From SLHU01 sp009929975 (GTDB lineage: Bacteria > Bacillota > Clostridia > Saccharofermentanales > UBA5734): DNA of 64,000 bases. The stretch lies in NCBI GenBank assembly GCA_040776905.1, contig JAXGZQ010000001.1, positions 372,001-436,000 of the forward strand. Reading direction: 5' to 3'. Made by a program: the position numbers and the translations under genes. The notes beneath the pieces were generated by a model. It was not told the DNA's origin. It saw only the letters and a list, made by a program, of their open reading frames with translations, and searched no databases. This document shows positions 42,421 through 50,934 of the stretch, piece after piece (position 1 is the stretch's first letter; every line of letters starts with the position of its first letter).

Positions 42421-43802
42421 GGTGTTTCCTCCTCGTTGACCGGCCGCATCTGCTCAAGCAGCAACGGCATTTTTTCATCCAGAAAGCCAATATGATAATG
42501 GCCGCTGATAAAATCCGGATCGCGCATGATCGCCATGTGAAAATCAACCGTAGTGGCCAGTCCGCTGATCAAAAATTCCATCAGCGCCCGCCGCATCCGG
42601 GCGATCGCTTCCGGTCGGGTCGGCGCCTGGACAATCAGCTTGGCCAGCATGGAGTCATAATCCGGTGGTATCCGACAGCCTTGATACAGCGCGCTGTCCA
42701 CCCGGACACCGGGGCCGCCGGGCAGATGCAGGCTGGTCACGGCACCAGGAGAAGGCCGAAACCCGTCCAGGGGATCTTCCGCGTTGATCCGGCATTCGAT
42801 CGAATGACCACTGAAGCTGACATCCTCCTGGCGGATGGCCAGAGGTTCTCCCGCGGCCATACGAATCTGCGCCTGAATCAGGTTGATCCCTGTGACTGCT
42901 TCAGACACAGGATGTTCGACCTGGATTCGTGTATTCATCTCCATGAAGTAGAACTGCCGGTTGTCATCGACGAGAAACTCAACCGTTCCGGCACCACGAT
43001 AGCCGATACTTCCGGCCAGCCGGACCGCTGCCTCACCCATGGCGGCGCGCAGGTCTGAATCGGTAAAGGGAGATACCGCTTCCTCCAGCATTTTCTGATG
43101 TCTTCGCTGAATCGAGCAGTCACGGTCACCCAGATGAATGGCGTGGCCGTACTGATCTGCCAGAAGCTGTATTTCTATGTGCCGGGGATTTTCCACCAGG
43201 CGTTCAAGATACATACGGTCATCGGAAAAGCAGTTTCTCGCTTCTGTCGCGGCTGTCTGAAATGATGTTTCCAGTTCAGCCTGATTGTGGGCGATCCGCA
43301 TTCCGCGTCCGCCGCCGCCGGCCGCTGCCTTGATCATCAGCGGAAACCCGATGGATCTGGCGGCATCAACGGCACCTGCCAGTCCGTCAACGATCCCGGG
43401 GCTGCCGGGTATGACCGGTATCCCGGCTTCACGCGCGGCCGCACGGGCGCTGGCCTTGTCTCCCATCCGCGCGATCATCTGTTCTGTCGGACCGATAAAG
43501 ACAAAGCCGCAGGCATCACAGATCCGGGCGAAAGTCGCGTTTTCAGAAAGAAAACCATAGCCGGGATGGATCGCTTCAGCACCGGTAACCCGTGCGGCTG
43601 TTAGTATGGACTGGATATTCAGATAACTGTCCCGCGAAGCAGCCGGACCAATGCAGATCGCTTCATCCGCCAGCTGGGCATGCAGAGAGGACCGGTCAGC
43701 TTCAGAAAATACGGCGACACTGCGAATTCCCATTTCCCGGCAGGCGCGTATGATGGTTACGGCGATTTCGCCCCGATTGGCGATCAAAATTTTCCTGAAC
43801 AT
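42417..43802 (-). CDS. accC: acetyl-CoA carboxylase biotin carboxylase
   Basis: ATP-dependent carboxylation of biotin on AccB. 461 residues, ATP-grasp fold: FRKILIANRGEIAVTIIRACR N-terminus (two adjacent motifs), HPGYGFLSENATFA, the glycine-rich lid AAAGGGGRGMRI, EAVSPF and EMNTRIQVEHPVSE with catalytic Glu/Asn/Arg. The ATG at 43802 has GGAG 8 bases upstream. It follows fabZ with a 2-bp gap and overlaps accDA. Confidence 0.96.
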   Translation of the reverse strand: MFRKILIANRGEIAVTIIRACREMGIRSVAVFSEADRSSLHAQLADEAICIGPAASRDSYLNIQSILTAARVTGAEAIHPGYGFLSENATFARICDACGFVFIGPTEQMIARMGDKASARAAAREAGIPVIPGSPGIVDGLAGAVDAARSIGFPLMIKAAAGGGGRGMRIAHNQAELETSFQTAATEARNCFSDDRMYLERLVENPRHIEIQLLADQYGHAIHLGDRDCSIQRRHQKMLEEAVSPFTDSDLRAAMGEAAVRLAGSIGYRGAGTVEFLVDDNRQFYFMEMNTRIQVEHPVSEAVTGINLIQAQIRMAAGEPLAIRQEDVSFSGHSIECRINAEDPLDGFRPSPGAVTSLHLPGGPGVRVDSALYQGCRIPPDYDSMLAKLIVQAPTRPEAIARMRRALMEFLISGLATTVDFHMAIMRDPDFISGHYHIGFLDEKMPLLLEQMRPVNEEETP

Positions 43803-43804
43803 GG

Positions 43805-44227
43805 TCAATCTCCAATCGCGAAGGTCAGGGTCGCTGAAGCTGCCAGCTTGTCGCCCAGCAGCACACGGCCCTTGCCGAAACCGATTCGGCCGCGCAGCTG
43901 GATGATCTCGACCTGCAAAATCAGTGTATCGCCCGGCTTTACTTTCTGTCTGAAGCGAACATCCCGCATGCCGCCGAAATAGGCGATACGCCCTTTGAAC
44001 TCTGGCAGACTGAGTATACAGACAGCACCGGCCTGAGCCAGCGACTCAACCATCAGGACGCCGGGCAGCACCGGCTGACCGGGAAAATGACCGGCAAAAA
44101 ACGATTCCCGGCCGGTCAGATGCCAACTGGCCGTGATGGTTGATTCTGTCAGTTGATGGACCTCGTCAAGAAAGAGAAACGGCGGGCGATGTGGAATGAT
44201 CTGTTGGATGGCTTCCCGGTTCATCAT
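43805..44227 (-). CDS. fabZ: 3-hydroxyacyl-ACP dehydratase
   Basis: Dehydrates beta-hydroxyacyl-ACP to trans-2-enoyl-ACP. 140-residue hot-dog-fold protein with IIPHRPPFLFLDEV at the N-terminus and the catalytic GHFPGQPVLPGVLMVESLAQ (His and downstream Glu). ATG overlaps the accB stop (ATGATGA), so translation is coupled. Adjacent ATG codons at 44227 and 44224 are equivalent choices. No FabA-like isomerase features. Confidence 0.96.
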   Translation of the reverse strand: MMNREAIQQIIPHRPPFLFLDEVHQLTESTITASWHLTGRESFFAGHFPGQPVLPGVLMVESLAQAGAVCILSLPEFKGRIAYFGGMRDVRFRQKVKPGDTLILQVEIIQLRGRIGFGKGRVLLGDKLAASATLTFAIGD

Positions 44228-44670
44228 GATGCGTCACCGATTCTCAGGAGCGGCTGGCCGTACTCCACCCTCTGGCCATTGTCCACCAGAATTTCCAGGA
44301 CGGTCCCCTGATACTGGCTGGTGACTTCATTCATCAGCTTCATGGCCTCGATGATACAAAGTGTCATCCCCTTCTCCACGGTCGTTCCAACCTTTATAAA
44401 CGGTTCACTGTCAGGATCCGCGGCGGCATAATAGATGCCGACCACGGGTGAAGTCACCAGAATGCCGGGCAGCTGCGCTTCTTCATCCGGCAAACTGTTT
44501 TCGCTGCCGCCGGTCCGCTCATCCAGGCGCTCCATCGATCCGGCCGGCCGGCTTACGGTCGGTTCCGCCCGTTCGAGCAGAAGGCGAAAACCATCGTCTT
44601 CCAGCTCCAGCCGGTTCAGACCATGCTGCCGCATCTGCCGCATCAGCGATTCAATCTCTATTATCTGCAT
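44224..44670 (-). CDS. accB: biotin carboxyl carrier protein
   Basis: Carries biotin between AccC and the carboxyltransferase. 148 residues: N-terminal helix (IEIESLMRQMRQHGLNRLEL), a flexible acidic/Pro linker, and a C-terminal biotinyl domain with the modified Lys in CIIEAMKLMNEV and the thumb-like VVGIYYAAADPDSEPF. Three ATGs occur in tandem at 44676-44670; the last is best spaced (7 bases) from GGGAGG. Starts 2 bp inside the space after fabF. Confidence 0.95.
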   Translation of the reverse strand: MQIIEIESLMRQMRQHGLNRLELEDDGFRLLLERAEPTVSRPAGSMERLDERTGGSENSLPDEEAQLPGILVTSPVVGIYYAAADPDSEPFIKVGTTVEKGMTLCIIEAMKLMNEVTSQYQGTVLEILVDNGQRVEYGQPLLRIGDAS

Positions 44671-44672
44671 CA

Positions 44673-45932
44673 TCATACCTCCCACTTCTTCAGGCAGAGG
44701 CTGCCATTATGACCGCCAAAGCCAAGTGAGTTGCTCAAGGCTGCCTTTACCGCTGCCGGCCGGGCCTGGCCGGGGACATAATCAAGATCACAATCGGGGT
44801 CTTGTTCACTCAGTCCGATCGTTGGCGGCAGCAGACCATCTCTCAGGGCAAACGCGGTGATCATGGCCTCAGCCGCACCGGCAGCGCCCAGCATATGTCC
44901 GAGCATTGACTTGCTGGAGCTGACCGGTATGGCCAGTGCGCTGTCACCCATTGCCTGATGTATCGCCAGGGTTTCGTAGCGGTCATTGAGCGGCGTACTG
45001 GTCCCGTGCGCGTTGATATAGCCGATCGCTTCCGGTGCCAGACCGGCTTCTTTCATTGCCAGGCGCATGGCCATCGCCGGTCCTTCTCCGGTCGGATCTG
45101 GGCTGGTAATATGATAGGCATCCGCCGTACTGCCATAACCGGCGATTTCACAGATGATCGCCGCGCCTCTTTTTTCCGCGTGCTCCAGTGATTCAAGCAT
45201 CAGGACGGCAGCTCCTTCGGCGATCACGAAACCGGAACGGCGACGATCGAACGGAATCGAAGCGGCCGCCGGGTCGGTTGCCGGAGTCAGCGCTTTCATG
45301 TTGGCAAATCCGGCCATGGCAATTGGTGTGATCGGAGCTTCTGCTCCACCGGCAAAGCACATGTCAAGCTGACCGCCGCGGATCGCCCGGAACGCTTCGC
45401 CGATCGCGTGGGTCCCAGACGCGCAGGCGGTTGAGATGCAAAGGCTCGTCCCCTTTGCGCCATGAGCCATCGAGACTTTTCCCGCTGCCATATTGGAAAT
45501 CATCATGGGAATGAACAACGGGGAAATTCTGGCCGCGCCTTCCGGTCCATAGAGTTTGCGAAACTCAGCCGACATGGTTTCAAGTCCGCCGATACCGCTG
45601 CCGATGATCGTTCCGACCCGCCAGGGATCACAGCCGGACTGGTCAAATCGACTCTGCTCAGCGGCCATCGCCGCCGCGGCAACGGCGAACTGGCAGTAGC
45701 GGTCCATCCGGCGTGCTTCCCGGTACTCCATATAATCTCTCGGATCAAAGTCGGTGACCCTGCCTGCGACATGCACCGGGATCGTATCATCACCCGGTTC
45801 GATCGCAGTGATCCCGCAGACGCCGCTGGTGATGTTCCGCCAGATCTGTTCCGGCTGGCTGCCCACAGGTGTCACGGCACCGATTCCGGTGACAACAACC
45901 CGCCGATTGTAAGATTCAGTTTGATTGATCAT
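44673..45932 (-). CDS. fabF: 3-oxoacyl-ACP synthase II
   Basis: Condenses malonyl-ACP with growing acyl-ACP. 419 residues, thiolase fold: VVVTGIGAVTPVG start, the nucleophile region SLCISTACASGTHAIGEA with active Cys, INAHGTSTPLNDRYE with the first His, SKSMLGHMLGAAGAAE with the Lys and second His, and SNSLGFGGHNGSLCL. Standard length. Between fabG and accB in the operon. Confidence 0.96.
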   Translation of the reverse strand: MINQTESYNRRVVVTGIGAVTPVGSQPEQIWRNITSGVCGITAIEPGDDTIPVHVAGRVTDFDPRDYMEYREARRMDRYCQFAVAAAAMAAEQSRFDQSGCDPWRVGTIIGSGIGGLETMSAEFRKLYGPEGAARISPLFIPMMISNMAAGKVSMAHGAKGTSLCISTACASGTHAIGEAFRAIRGGQLDMCFAGGAEAPITPIAMAGFANMKALTPATDPAAASIPFDRRRSGFVIAEGAAVLMLESLEHAEKRGAAIICEIAGYGSTADAYHITSPDPTGEGPAMAMRLAMKEAGLAPEAIGYINAHGTSTPLNDRYETLAIHQAMGDSALAIPVSSSKSMLGHMLGAAGAAEAMITAFALRDGLLPPTIGLSEQDPDCDLDYVPGQARPAAVKAALSNSLGFGGHNGSLCLKKWEV

Positions 45933-45958
45933 AGATTCCCTCTTCCGATTATTCGTTA

Positions 45959-46687
45959 TTACAGGCTTAGACCACCTGATACTTCCAGAACCTGTCCCGT
46001 CATATAAGCGGCATCATCTGACGCCAGAAAACGAACCACTCCGGCGACTTCTTCACCTTTACCGAACCGCCCCAGCGCAATTCTCTGCCGGGCAGCCTCA
46101 CGCTGCGCCTCCGAAAGCTGCCGTGTCATATCGGTTTCGATCAGACCAGGCGCGACGGCATTGACAGTAATATTCCTGCTGGCCACTTCCCGTGCCAGCG
46201 AACGGGTCAGACCGATCAGCCCCGCTTTGGCCGCGGCATAATTGACCTGGCCCGCGTTTCCATACAATCCGGCGACTGAACTGATCTGAATGATCCGGCC
46301 CCTGCGGGCCCTGATCATCGCCGGCAGGACGGCCCGGCTCATGAGAAAGGCACCTGTCAGGTTGGTTTGGATCACCTCATTGAACTGGTCAAGACTCATG
46401 CGTAAAAGCAGTGTGTCCCGGGTAATACCGGCGTTATTGACCAGAATGCCGATCGTGCCCAGTGTTTCATTGACCGCTGCCACCGCCTGGATGACATCAT
46501 CCTCACAGCCTGCATCCGCCTGCAGGGCCATCGCACGCACATGGTAGGCCCTGCACTGCTCAGCGATCTGCTCGGCTTCAGCGAGGCGGTGGCGGCAGGT
46601 CAGGGCAACATCGTGGCCGGCCTGTGCCAGTGACAGGGCGATCGCGGCTCCGATGCCACGGGAACCTCCGGTCACCAAAGCGATCAT
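45959..46687 (-). CDS. fabG: 3-oxoacyl-ACP reductase
   Basis: NADPH-dependent reduction of beta-ketoacyl-ACP. 242-residue SDR: MIALVTGGSRGIGAAIA cofactor motif, LVNNAGITRD, and the catalytic Ser-Tyr-Lys in ISSVAGLYGNAGQVNYAAAKAG, with NAVAPGLIETDMT. ATG 46687 has GGGAGG 7 bases before it; it overlaps fabK by 4 bp (ATGA). Standard FabG by context. Confidence 0.95.
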   Translation of the reverse strand: MIALVTGGSRGIGAAIALSLAQAGHDVALTCRHRLAEAEQIAEQCRAYHVRAMALQADAGCEDDVIQAVAAVNETLGTIGILVNNAGITRDTLLLRMSLDQFNEVIQTNLTGAFLMSRAVLPAMIRARRGRIIQISSVAGLYGNAGQVNYAAAKAGLIGLTRSLAREVASRNITVNAVAPGLIETDMTRQLSEAQREAARQRIALGRFGKGEEVAGVVRFLASDDAAYMTGQVLEVSGGLSL

Positions 46688-47631
46688 CGGACCACCTCCC
46701 GGCACAGCGAATATCCCAGCAGCTGCTCAGCCTGCGCGAACATCGTCTGGATAATGACGGCAGCCGGTTCAATGCAGCTGACCAGGCCAGCGGACTGGCC
46801 GGCCATGAACGAGCCTTCCCCCAAATCGCCGTCCTGTACCGCGCGGCGCAGCGACCCGATCGTCACTGCTTCGAGTTCTTCAAAAGAGGCCCCTCTCTTC
46901 TCCATCTCAATCAGATGGCGGGCCAGGCTGTTTTTCAATGTCCGGACCGGATGCCCGCCGCTGCGGCCAGTGACCAGCGTATCGATATCACGGGCCTTGA
47001 CCACCATCTGTTTGTAATTGTCATGAATCCGGCATTCCAGACTGGCAAGAAAACGGGTACCGACCTGAACTCCTGAAGCGCCGAGCATTCTTGCCGCGGC
47101 CACACCACGTCCATCAGCAACACCACCAGCCGCGATGACCGGAATTGAAACCGCGTCCGCCACCTGCGGAATGAGGACCATGGTGGTCAGTTCTCCGATA
47201 TGGCCGCCGGCTTCGGTTCCTTCCGCGATGACCGCGTCAGCGCCGAGATTTTCCATCCGCCGGGCATACGCGACCGAGGCGACGACCGGAATGACTGTGA
47301 TACCGGCTTTTTTCCAGTCTTCGATATATCGGCCCGGCGATCCAGCACCGGTTGTCACAACCGGAACATTTTCTTCAACGACAACCTTGGCCAGCTGATC
47401 CGCGAAAGGATTCATCAGCATGATATTGACGCCGAAAGCACGGCTGGTCATTCGCTTCGTCCGACGGATTTCGTCTCTCAGAAGATCAGGCGTCATCGAT
47501 CCAGCGGCGACAAGGCCGAGACCGCCGGCTTCAGCGACCGCCGCGGCCAGTTCAGCGCTGGCAACCCAGGCCATGCCGCCCTGGATCAACGGGTACTTTG
47601 TATTGAGCAAGTGATTGAGATCATGCAGCAT
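46684..47631 (-). CDS. fabK: enoyl-ACP reductase II
   Basis: FMN-dependent reduction of trans-2-enoyl-ACP, the triclosan-insensitive route used by many Bacillota instead of FabI. 315 residues, nitronate-monooxygenase-like TIM barrel: KYPLIQGGMAWVASAELAAAV, FGVNIMLMNPFADQL, VVTTGAGSPGRYIEDWK, IAEGTEAGGHIGELTTMVL with the catalytic His, and IAAGGVADGRGVAAA for FMN phosphate. ATG at 47631 has GGAGG spaced 7 bases. No fabI in the window. Confidence 0.95.
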   Translation of the reverse strand: MLHDLNHLLNTKYPLIQGGMAWVASAELAAAVAEAGGLGLVAAGSMTPDLLRDEIRRTKRMTSRAFGVNIMLMNPFADQLAKVVVEENVPVVTTGAGSPGRYIEDWKKAGITVIPVVASVAYARRMENLGADAVIAEGTEAGGHIGELTTMVLIPQVADAVSIPVIAAGGVADGRGVAAARMLGASGVQVGTRFLASLECRIHDNYKQMVVKARDIDTLVTGRSGGHPVRTLKNSLARHLIEMEKRGASFEELEAVTIGSLRRAVQDGDLGEGSFMAGQSAGLVSCIEPAAVIIQTMFAQAEQLLGYSLCREVVR

Positions 47632-47654
47632 AAACTGTCCTCCAGTATGAATCG

Positions 47655-48659
47655 TCAATAGACAAAGACGGCGGCTCCGTAAGTCAGACCGGCACCGAAC
47701 CCGCATAAGACGACTTTTTCACCCCGTTGAAGCTTGCCGGAACGGATCAGTTCATCGAGACAGATCGGAATACTGGCCGATGAGGTGTTGCCGAAATCAA
47801 CCATCCGGCTGATAATCTGCTGCGGGTCAGCTTTCATCCGGCGTGCGGCCGCGTCAACAATGCGGATATTGGCCTGATGCGGAATAATATATCGGACATC
47901 AGTCAATTCAACCTGTGCTTTATTCAAGGCTTCAATCACGGAATCCGCCAGAACTCGAACCGCGAATTTAAACACTTCCTGGCCTTCCATGCTGATATAG
48001 TGATGATTTTCGTGCCCGTAACGATCCGGCCAGACATGATCAGGATCAAGAAATGGATGGTCAAGCCGCAGGGCCCGGCTGACCAGGCAGCCGGCATTGC
48101 GGCCTTCCGCCCCCAGAACCGTCGACATCAGACGGCTGGTCTCGTCGGGATGGCTGCGGCGGCAGACTGCCGCGCTCGCTCCGTCTCCGAAGAGAACACA
48201 GGTCGACCGGTCACTGTAATCGACCAGCTTGCTGATATTCTCGGAAGAAACAATCAGAATATTCTGCACATCGCCGGCCTGCAGATAGCGGGCGGTAAGA
48301 TCGAGCGCATAAACAAAACCCGTACAGGCCGCGTTGATGTCAAAGCAAAACGCGCGATCCGCTCCGATCTCAGCCTGGATCACACATGCTGTCGACGGGG
48401 TATAATAGTCCGGCGTAATCGTTGTGACAACAATCAGGTCAATCTCAGATCCTTGGATACCGGCTTGTTTCAATGCTTCCCGCGCAGCCTGAGCTCCCAT
48501 GTGCCAAGTCGGCTCACCTGCCGAAAGGCGACGCTCCGAGATGCCGGTCCGGCTCATGATCCATTCATCACTGGTGTCAACGATTTCCGACAGCATCTGG
48601 TTGGTGACTGTTAATTCAGGCAGGTAATTACCGGTTCCGGCAATTCTCAGTTGATGCAT
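47655..48659 (-). CDS. fabH: 3-oxoacyl-ACP synthase III
   Basis: Starts fatty-acid synthesis by condensing an acyl-CoA primer with malonyl-ACP. 334 residues: MSRTGISERRLS with the CoA-binding Arg region, FDINAACTGFVYALDL with the nucleophile Cys, YIIPHQANIRIVDAAARRM with His, and VDFGNTSSASIPI with Asn and phosphopantetheine contacts. First gene of the leftward operon. Its upstream region carries two FabT-type boxes shared with divergent fabD. An acpP gene, often next to fabH or fabK, is absent. Confidence 0.96.
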   Translation of the reverse strand: MHQLRIAGTGNYLPELTVTNQMLSEIVDTSDEWIMSRTGISERRLSAGEPTWHMGAQAAREALKQAGIQGSEIDLIVVTTITPDYYTPSTACVIQAEIGADRAFCFDINAACTGFVYALDLTARYLQAGDVQNILIVSSENISKLVDYSDRSTCVLFGDGASAAVCRRSHPDETSRLMSTVLGAEGRNAGCLVSRALRLDHPFLDPDHVWPDRYGHENHHYISMEGQEVFKFAVRVLADSVIEALNKAQVELTDVRYIIPHQANIRIVDAAARRMKADPQQIISRMVDFGNTSSASIPICLDELIRSGKLQRGEKVVLCGFGAGLTYGAAVFVY

Positions 48660-48709
48660 AGTCTCTCCCTTTTGTGTTCTTGCCAGTCAGACTGGCACAT
48701 GGTATATTG

Positions 48710-48738
48710 TTTGCGTCTCAAATATTTTGAGCATCAAA
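48710..48738. promoter_or_regulatory. two FabT-like operator boxes
   Basis: Box 1 (48710-48722) TTTGC-GTC-TCAAA and box 2 (48726-48738) TTTGA-GCA-TCAAA match the TTTGA-N3-TCAAA palindrome bound by the MarR-type regulator FabT in streptococci and relatives; box 2 is perfect, box 1 has one mismatch. Centres are 16 bp apart. They lie between divergent fabH and fabD and could control both. No fabT gene is in the window. Confidence 0.7.
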
Positions 48739-48790
48739 ACATTATTATCATAACGACCTGGCCAGCGCCTGTCAAGCAGAGGAGGATCAC

Positions 48791-49711
48791 ATGATGCCAG
48801 CCATTCTATTTCCCGGACAGGGAACCCAGAACGATATCCGCAGTACGGAACTGGCGGCTGCCGATCGGGATGCCGCCAAGTTGTATGAACTGGTCGCCGA
48901 CCAGACAGGCCTTGATCTTCTTTCGCTCAGATCCGATCAGCTGCAGTCAACCCATGCTGCCCAGCTGGCGATCGTCACTTTCAGTCTGGCGATCTGGCAG
49001 ATCTGGCGCAAAGTATATCCGGACGTATCGGTCGGAGCTTTCGCGGGGTTTTCGCTCGGTGAATATACGGCGCTGGCAGCCTCCGGAATCCTTCAGGTGC
49101 CGGATCTGATCACCCTTCTCGCCAGACGGGCTGAATTCATGCAGGAAGCAGTGAACACGACGCCAGGCGGTATGACCGCCCTGATCGGTCTTGACATCGT
49201 CCGGATTCGGCAGATACTGGCTGAGGAGCGCTGGGCGGACCGTGTCTGGATCGCGAATGAGAACGCGCCAGGCCAGACGGTCATCGCCGGATATCAGACA
49301 GACCTCGCCCTCTGCGCGGAGACGATGCGGAAGGCCGGAGCACGGCGGATCATACCACTCGATGTCCAGGGCGCGTTTCACACTCCGTTGATGCGGCCGG
49401 CCGCTGAGAAACTCAGGCAGACAGCCCGTTCCTTCGTGTTCCGCGAACCCGGAACTTCAGTCTACCTCAACCTGACCGCCGAGCCGGCCAATCCGTCCAC
49501 CGACTGGCCGCGGACTCTGGCCGGACAGATGTGCAGCCCCATCCGCTGGACGGATGAAGTCTGCCGTATGCAGCGCGACGGTATCCGCCAGTTTTATGAA
49601 CTCGGTCCCGGCCAGGTTCTGACAGGTCTGGTCCGCAGAATTTTGCCAGATGCCGGCAAATACAGTTTTTCATCACTGGCGGATCTGGAACAGCGGCTGC
49701 CGAGCGGCTGA
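48791..49711 (+). CDS. fabD: malonyl-CoA:ACP transacylase
   Basis: Loads malonyl groups onto ACP. 306 residues, alpha/beta hydrolase-like fold: AILFPGQGTQNDI at the N-terminus, nucleophile Ser in FAGFSLGEYTALAASG, the conserved Arg in ARRAEFMQEA, catalytic His in VQGAFHTPLMRPA and a C-terminal ELGPGQVLTGLVRRI. ATG has GAGGAGG 5 bases upstream. It is transcribed away from the rest of the fab genes, an unusual placement for an operon that normally contains fabD. Confidence 0.94.
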   Translation: MMPAILFPGQGTQNDIRSTELAAADRDAAKLYELVADQTGLDLLSLRSDQLQSTHAAQLAIVTFSLAIWQIWRKVYPDVSVGAFAGFSLGEYTALAASGILQVPDLITLLARRAEFMQEAVNTTPGGMTALIGLDIVRIRQILAEERWADRVWIANENAPGQTVIAGYQTDLALCAETMRKAGARRIIPLDVQGAFHTPLMRPAAEKLRQTARSFVFREPGTSVYLNLTAEPANPSTDWPRTLAGQMCSPIRWTDEVCRMQRDGIRQFYELGPGQVLTGLVRRILPDAGKYSFSSLADLEQRLPSG

Positions 49712-49715
49712 TATC

Positions 49716-49724
49716 TGGTATAAT
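49716..49724 (+). promoter_or_regulatory. extended -10 promoter of M29 peptidase gene
   Basis: TGGTATAAT fits the extended -10 form TGnTATAAT, 33 bp before the ATG. No clear -35 in the end of fabD. Confidence 0.5.
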
Positions 49725-49756
49725 CAGAATAGCTTAATTATACGAGGTGTTCTGAT

Positions 49757-50878
49757 ATGAAGGATCCAAGACTCGAGCAGTTGGCGCATCTGATGCTGAC
49801 CCATTCCATGAAAATCCAGAAAGGTGATTATTTCCATATAACCGCTGATATCACAGGGCTTCCTCTCGTCAAGGCCCTGCTGCGGCAAAGCCGCCAGCTT
49901 GGCGCGCTGGCTGAAGTGCAGCTGACACAACAGGAAGTGGACCGGCTGCTTCTTGAGCAGCTGAACCCGGACGATGACGGCAGGAGCAGCGGTTTTCTGA
50001 CCGATCTGTCTGAGACCGGTATCCGCCAGTTTGAGAACAAGGTCGGTGATATCCGCATCAGAGCCTATGCCAACGATCAGGAGCAGGCAGCGGTAGCGGC
50101 TGATAATCGTCAGCTGTACGGAAAATTCATGAAACCATTCCGCGATCTGATCATCAACCATCGCCGCTGGGTTCTGTTCGAGTATCCGACAGCCGGGCAG
50201 GCTCAGCGGGCCGGGATGTCCTACGATGATTATCTTGATTTCGTTTTGGACGCGTCATCTGTTGATTATCAGGCGATGCAGCGCGATGTCCAGCCACTGG
50301 CGGAGCTCATGCGCAAGACCCGCCATGTCCGCCTGACCGGAAAAGACACGGACCTCAGTTTCTCCATCGAGAATATTCCGGTTATCCCCTGCTGCGGCGA
50401 ATTCAATATTCCGGACGGTGAATGTTTCACCGCCCCGGTGCGCGATTCAGTCAACGGTGAACTTCTGATCAACACGCCGACGGTCTACTGGGGAAAAATC
50501 TTCCATGACATCCGGCTGACATTCAAAGACGGCCGCATCATCAAGGCGACCGCACGGGATGGCGTAGAGGATCTCAACCGGATTCTCGACAGTGATGATG
50601 GCGCCCGCTATATCGGCGAGTTCGCGATCGGTTTCAATCCGAAAATCATGGATCCGTTCATGAATACGCTCTTCGATGAAAAAATCAGCGGGTCATTCCA
50701 TTTCACACCTGGAGCCTGCTATGATGACGCACCGAACGGCAATGACTCAACGATCCACTGGGATCTGGTCCACATACAGCGGCCGGAATATGGTGGCGGC
50801 AGCATCTGGTTTGATGGCAATGAAATCAGGCGGGATGGTCTGTTCACACTGCCTGAACTTGCGGCTCTCAACCCGTAA
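49757..50878 (+). CDS. M29-family aminopeptidase
   Basis: Cytoplasmic metallo-aminopeptidase of the thermophilic (AmpS/PepS/aminopeptidase T) family, removing N-terminal residues from peptides. 373 residues. Metal and active-site landmarks: NIPDGECFTAPVRDSVNG with the conserved Glu, FDEKISGSFHFTPGACY with Glu and His, DSTIHWDLVHIQ with His and Asp, and the closing IWFDGNEIRRDGLF. ATG follows CGAGGTG. Shorter than the usual 400-410 residues, with an otherwise complete pattern. It lies 56 bp upstream of the ZorA-like gene on the same strand; cotranscription is possible. Confidence 0.9.
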   Translation: MKDPRLEQLAHLMLTHSMKIQKGDYFHITADITGLPLVKALLRQSRQLGALAEVQLTQQEVDRLLLEQLNPDDDGRSSGFLTDLSETGIRQFENKVGDIRIRAYANDQEQAAVAADNRQLYGKFMKPFRDLIINHRRWVLFEYPTAGQAQRAGMSYDDYLDFVLDASSVDYQAMQRDVQPLAELMRKTRHVRLTGKDTDLSFSIENIPVIPCCGEFNIPDGECFTAPVRDSVNGELLINTPTVYWGKIFHDIRLTFKDGRIIKATARDGVEDLNRILDSDDGARYIGEFAIGFNPKIMDPFMNTLFDEKISGSFHFTPGACYDDAPNGNDSTIHWDLVHIQRPEYGGGSIWFDGNEIRRDGLFTLPELAALNP

Positions 50879-50934
50879 ACCGGGAATGAATTTATGCTTC
50901 GGTTCGTCTTGTCATATCATAGGGAGGGTAATCA

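Noticed and set aside
48791..49711. GFSLGEY in FabD considered as loss of the GHSLGEY motif
   Set aside because: The nucleophile Ser and the rest of the motif are intact; the residue before Ser varies in Bacillota FabD proteins.
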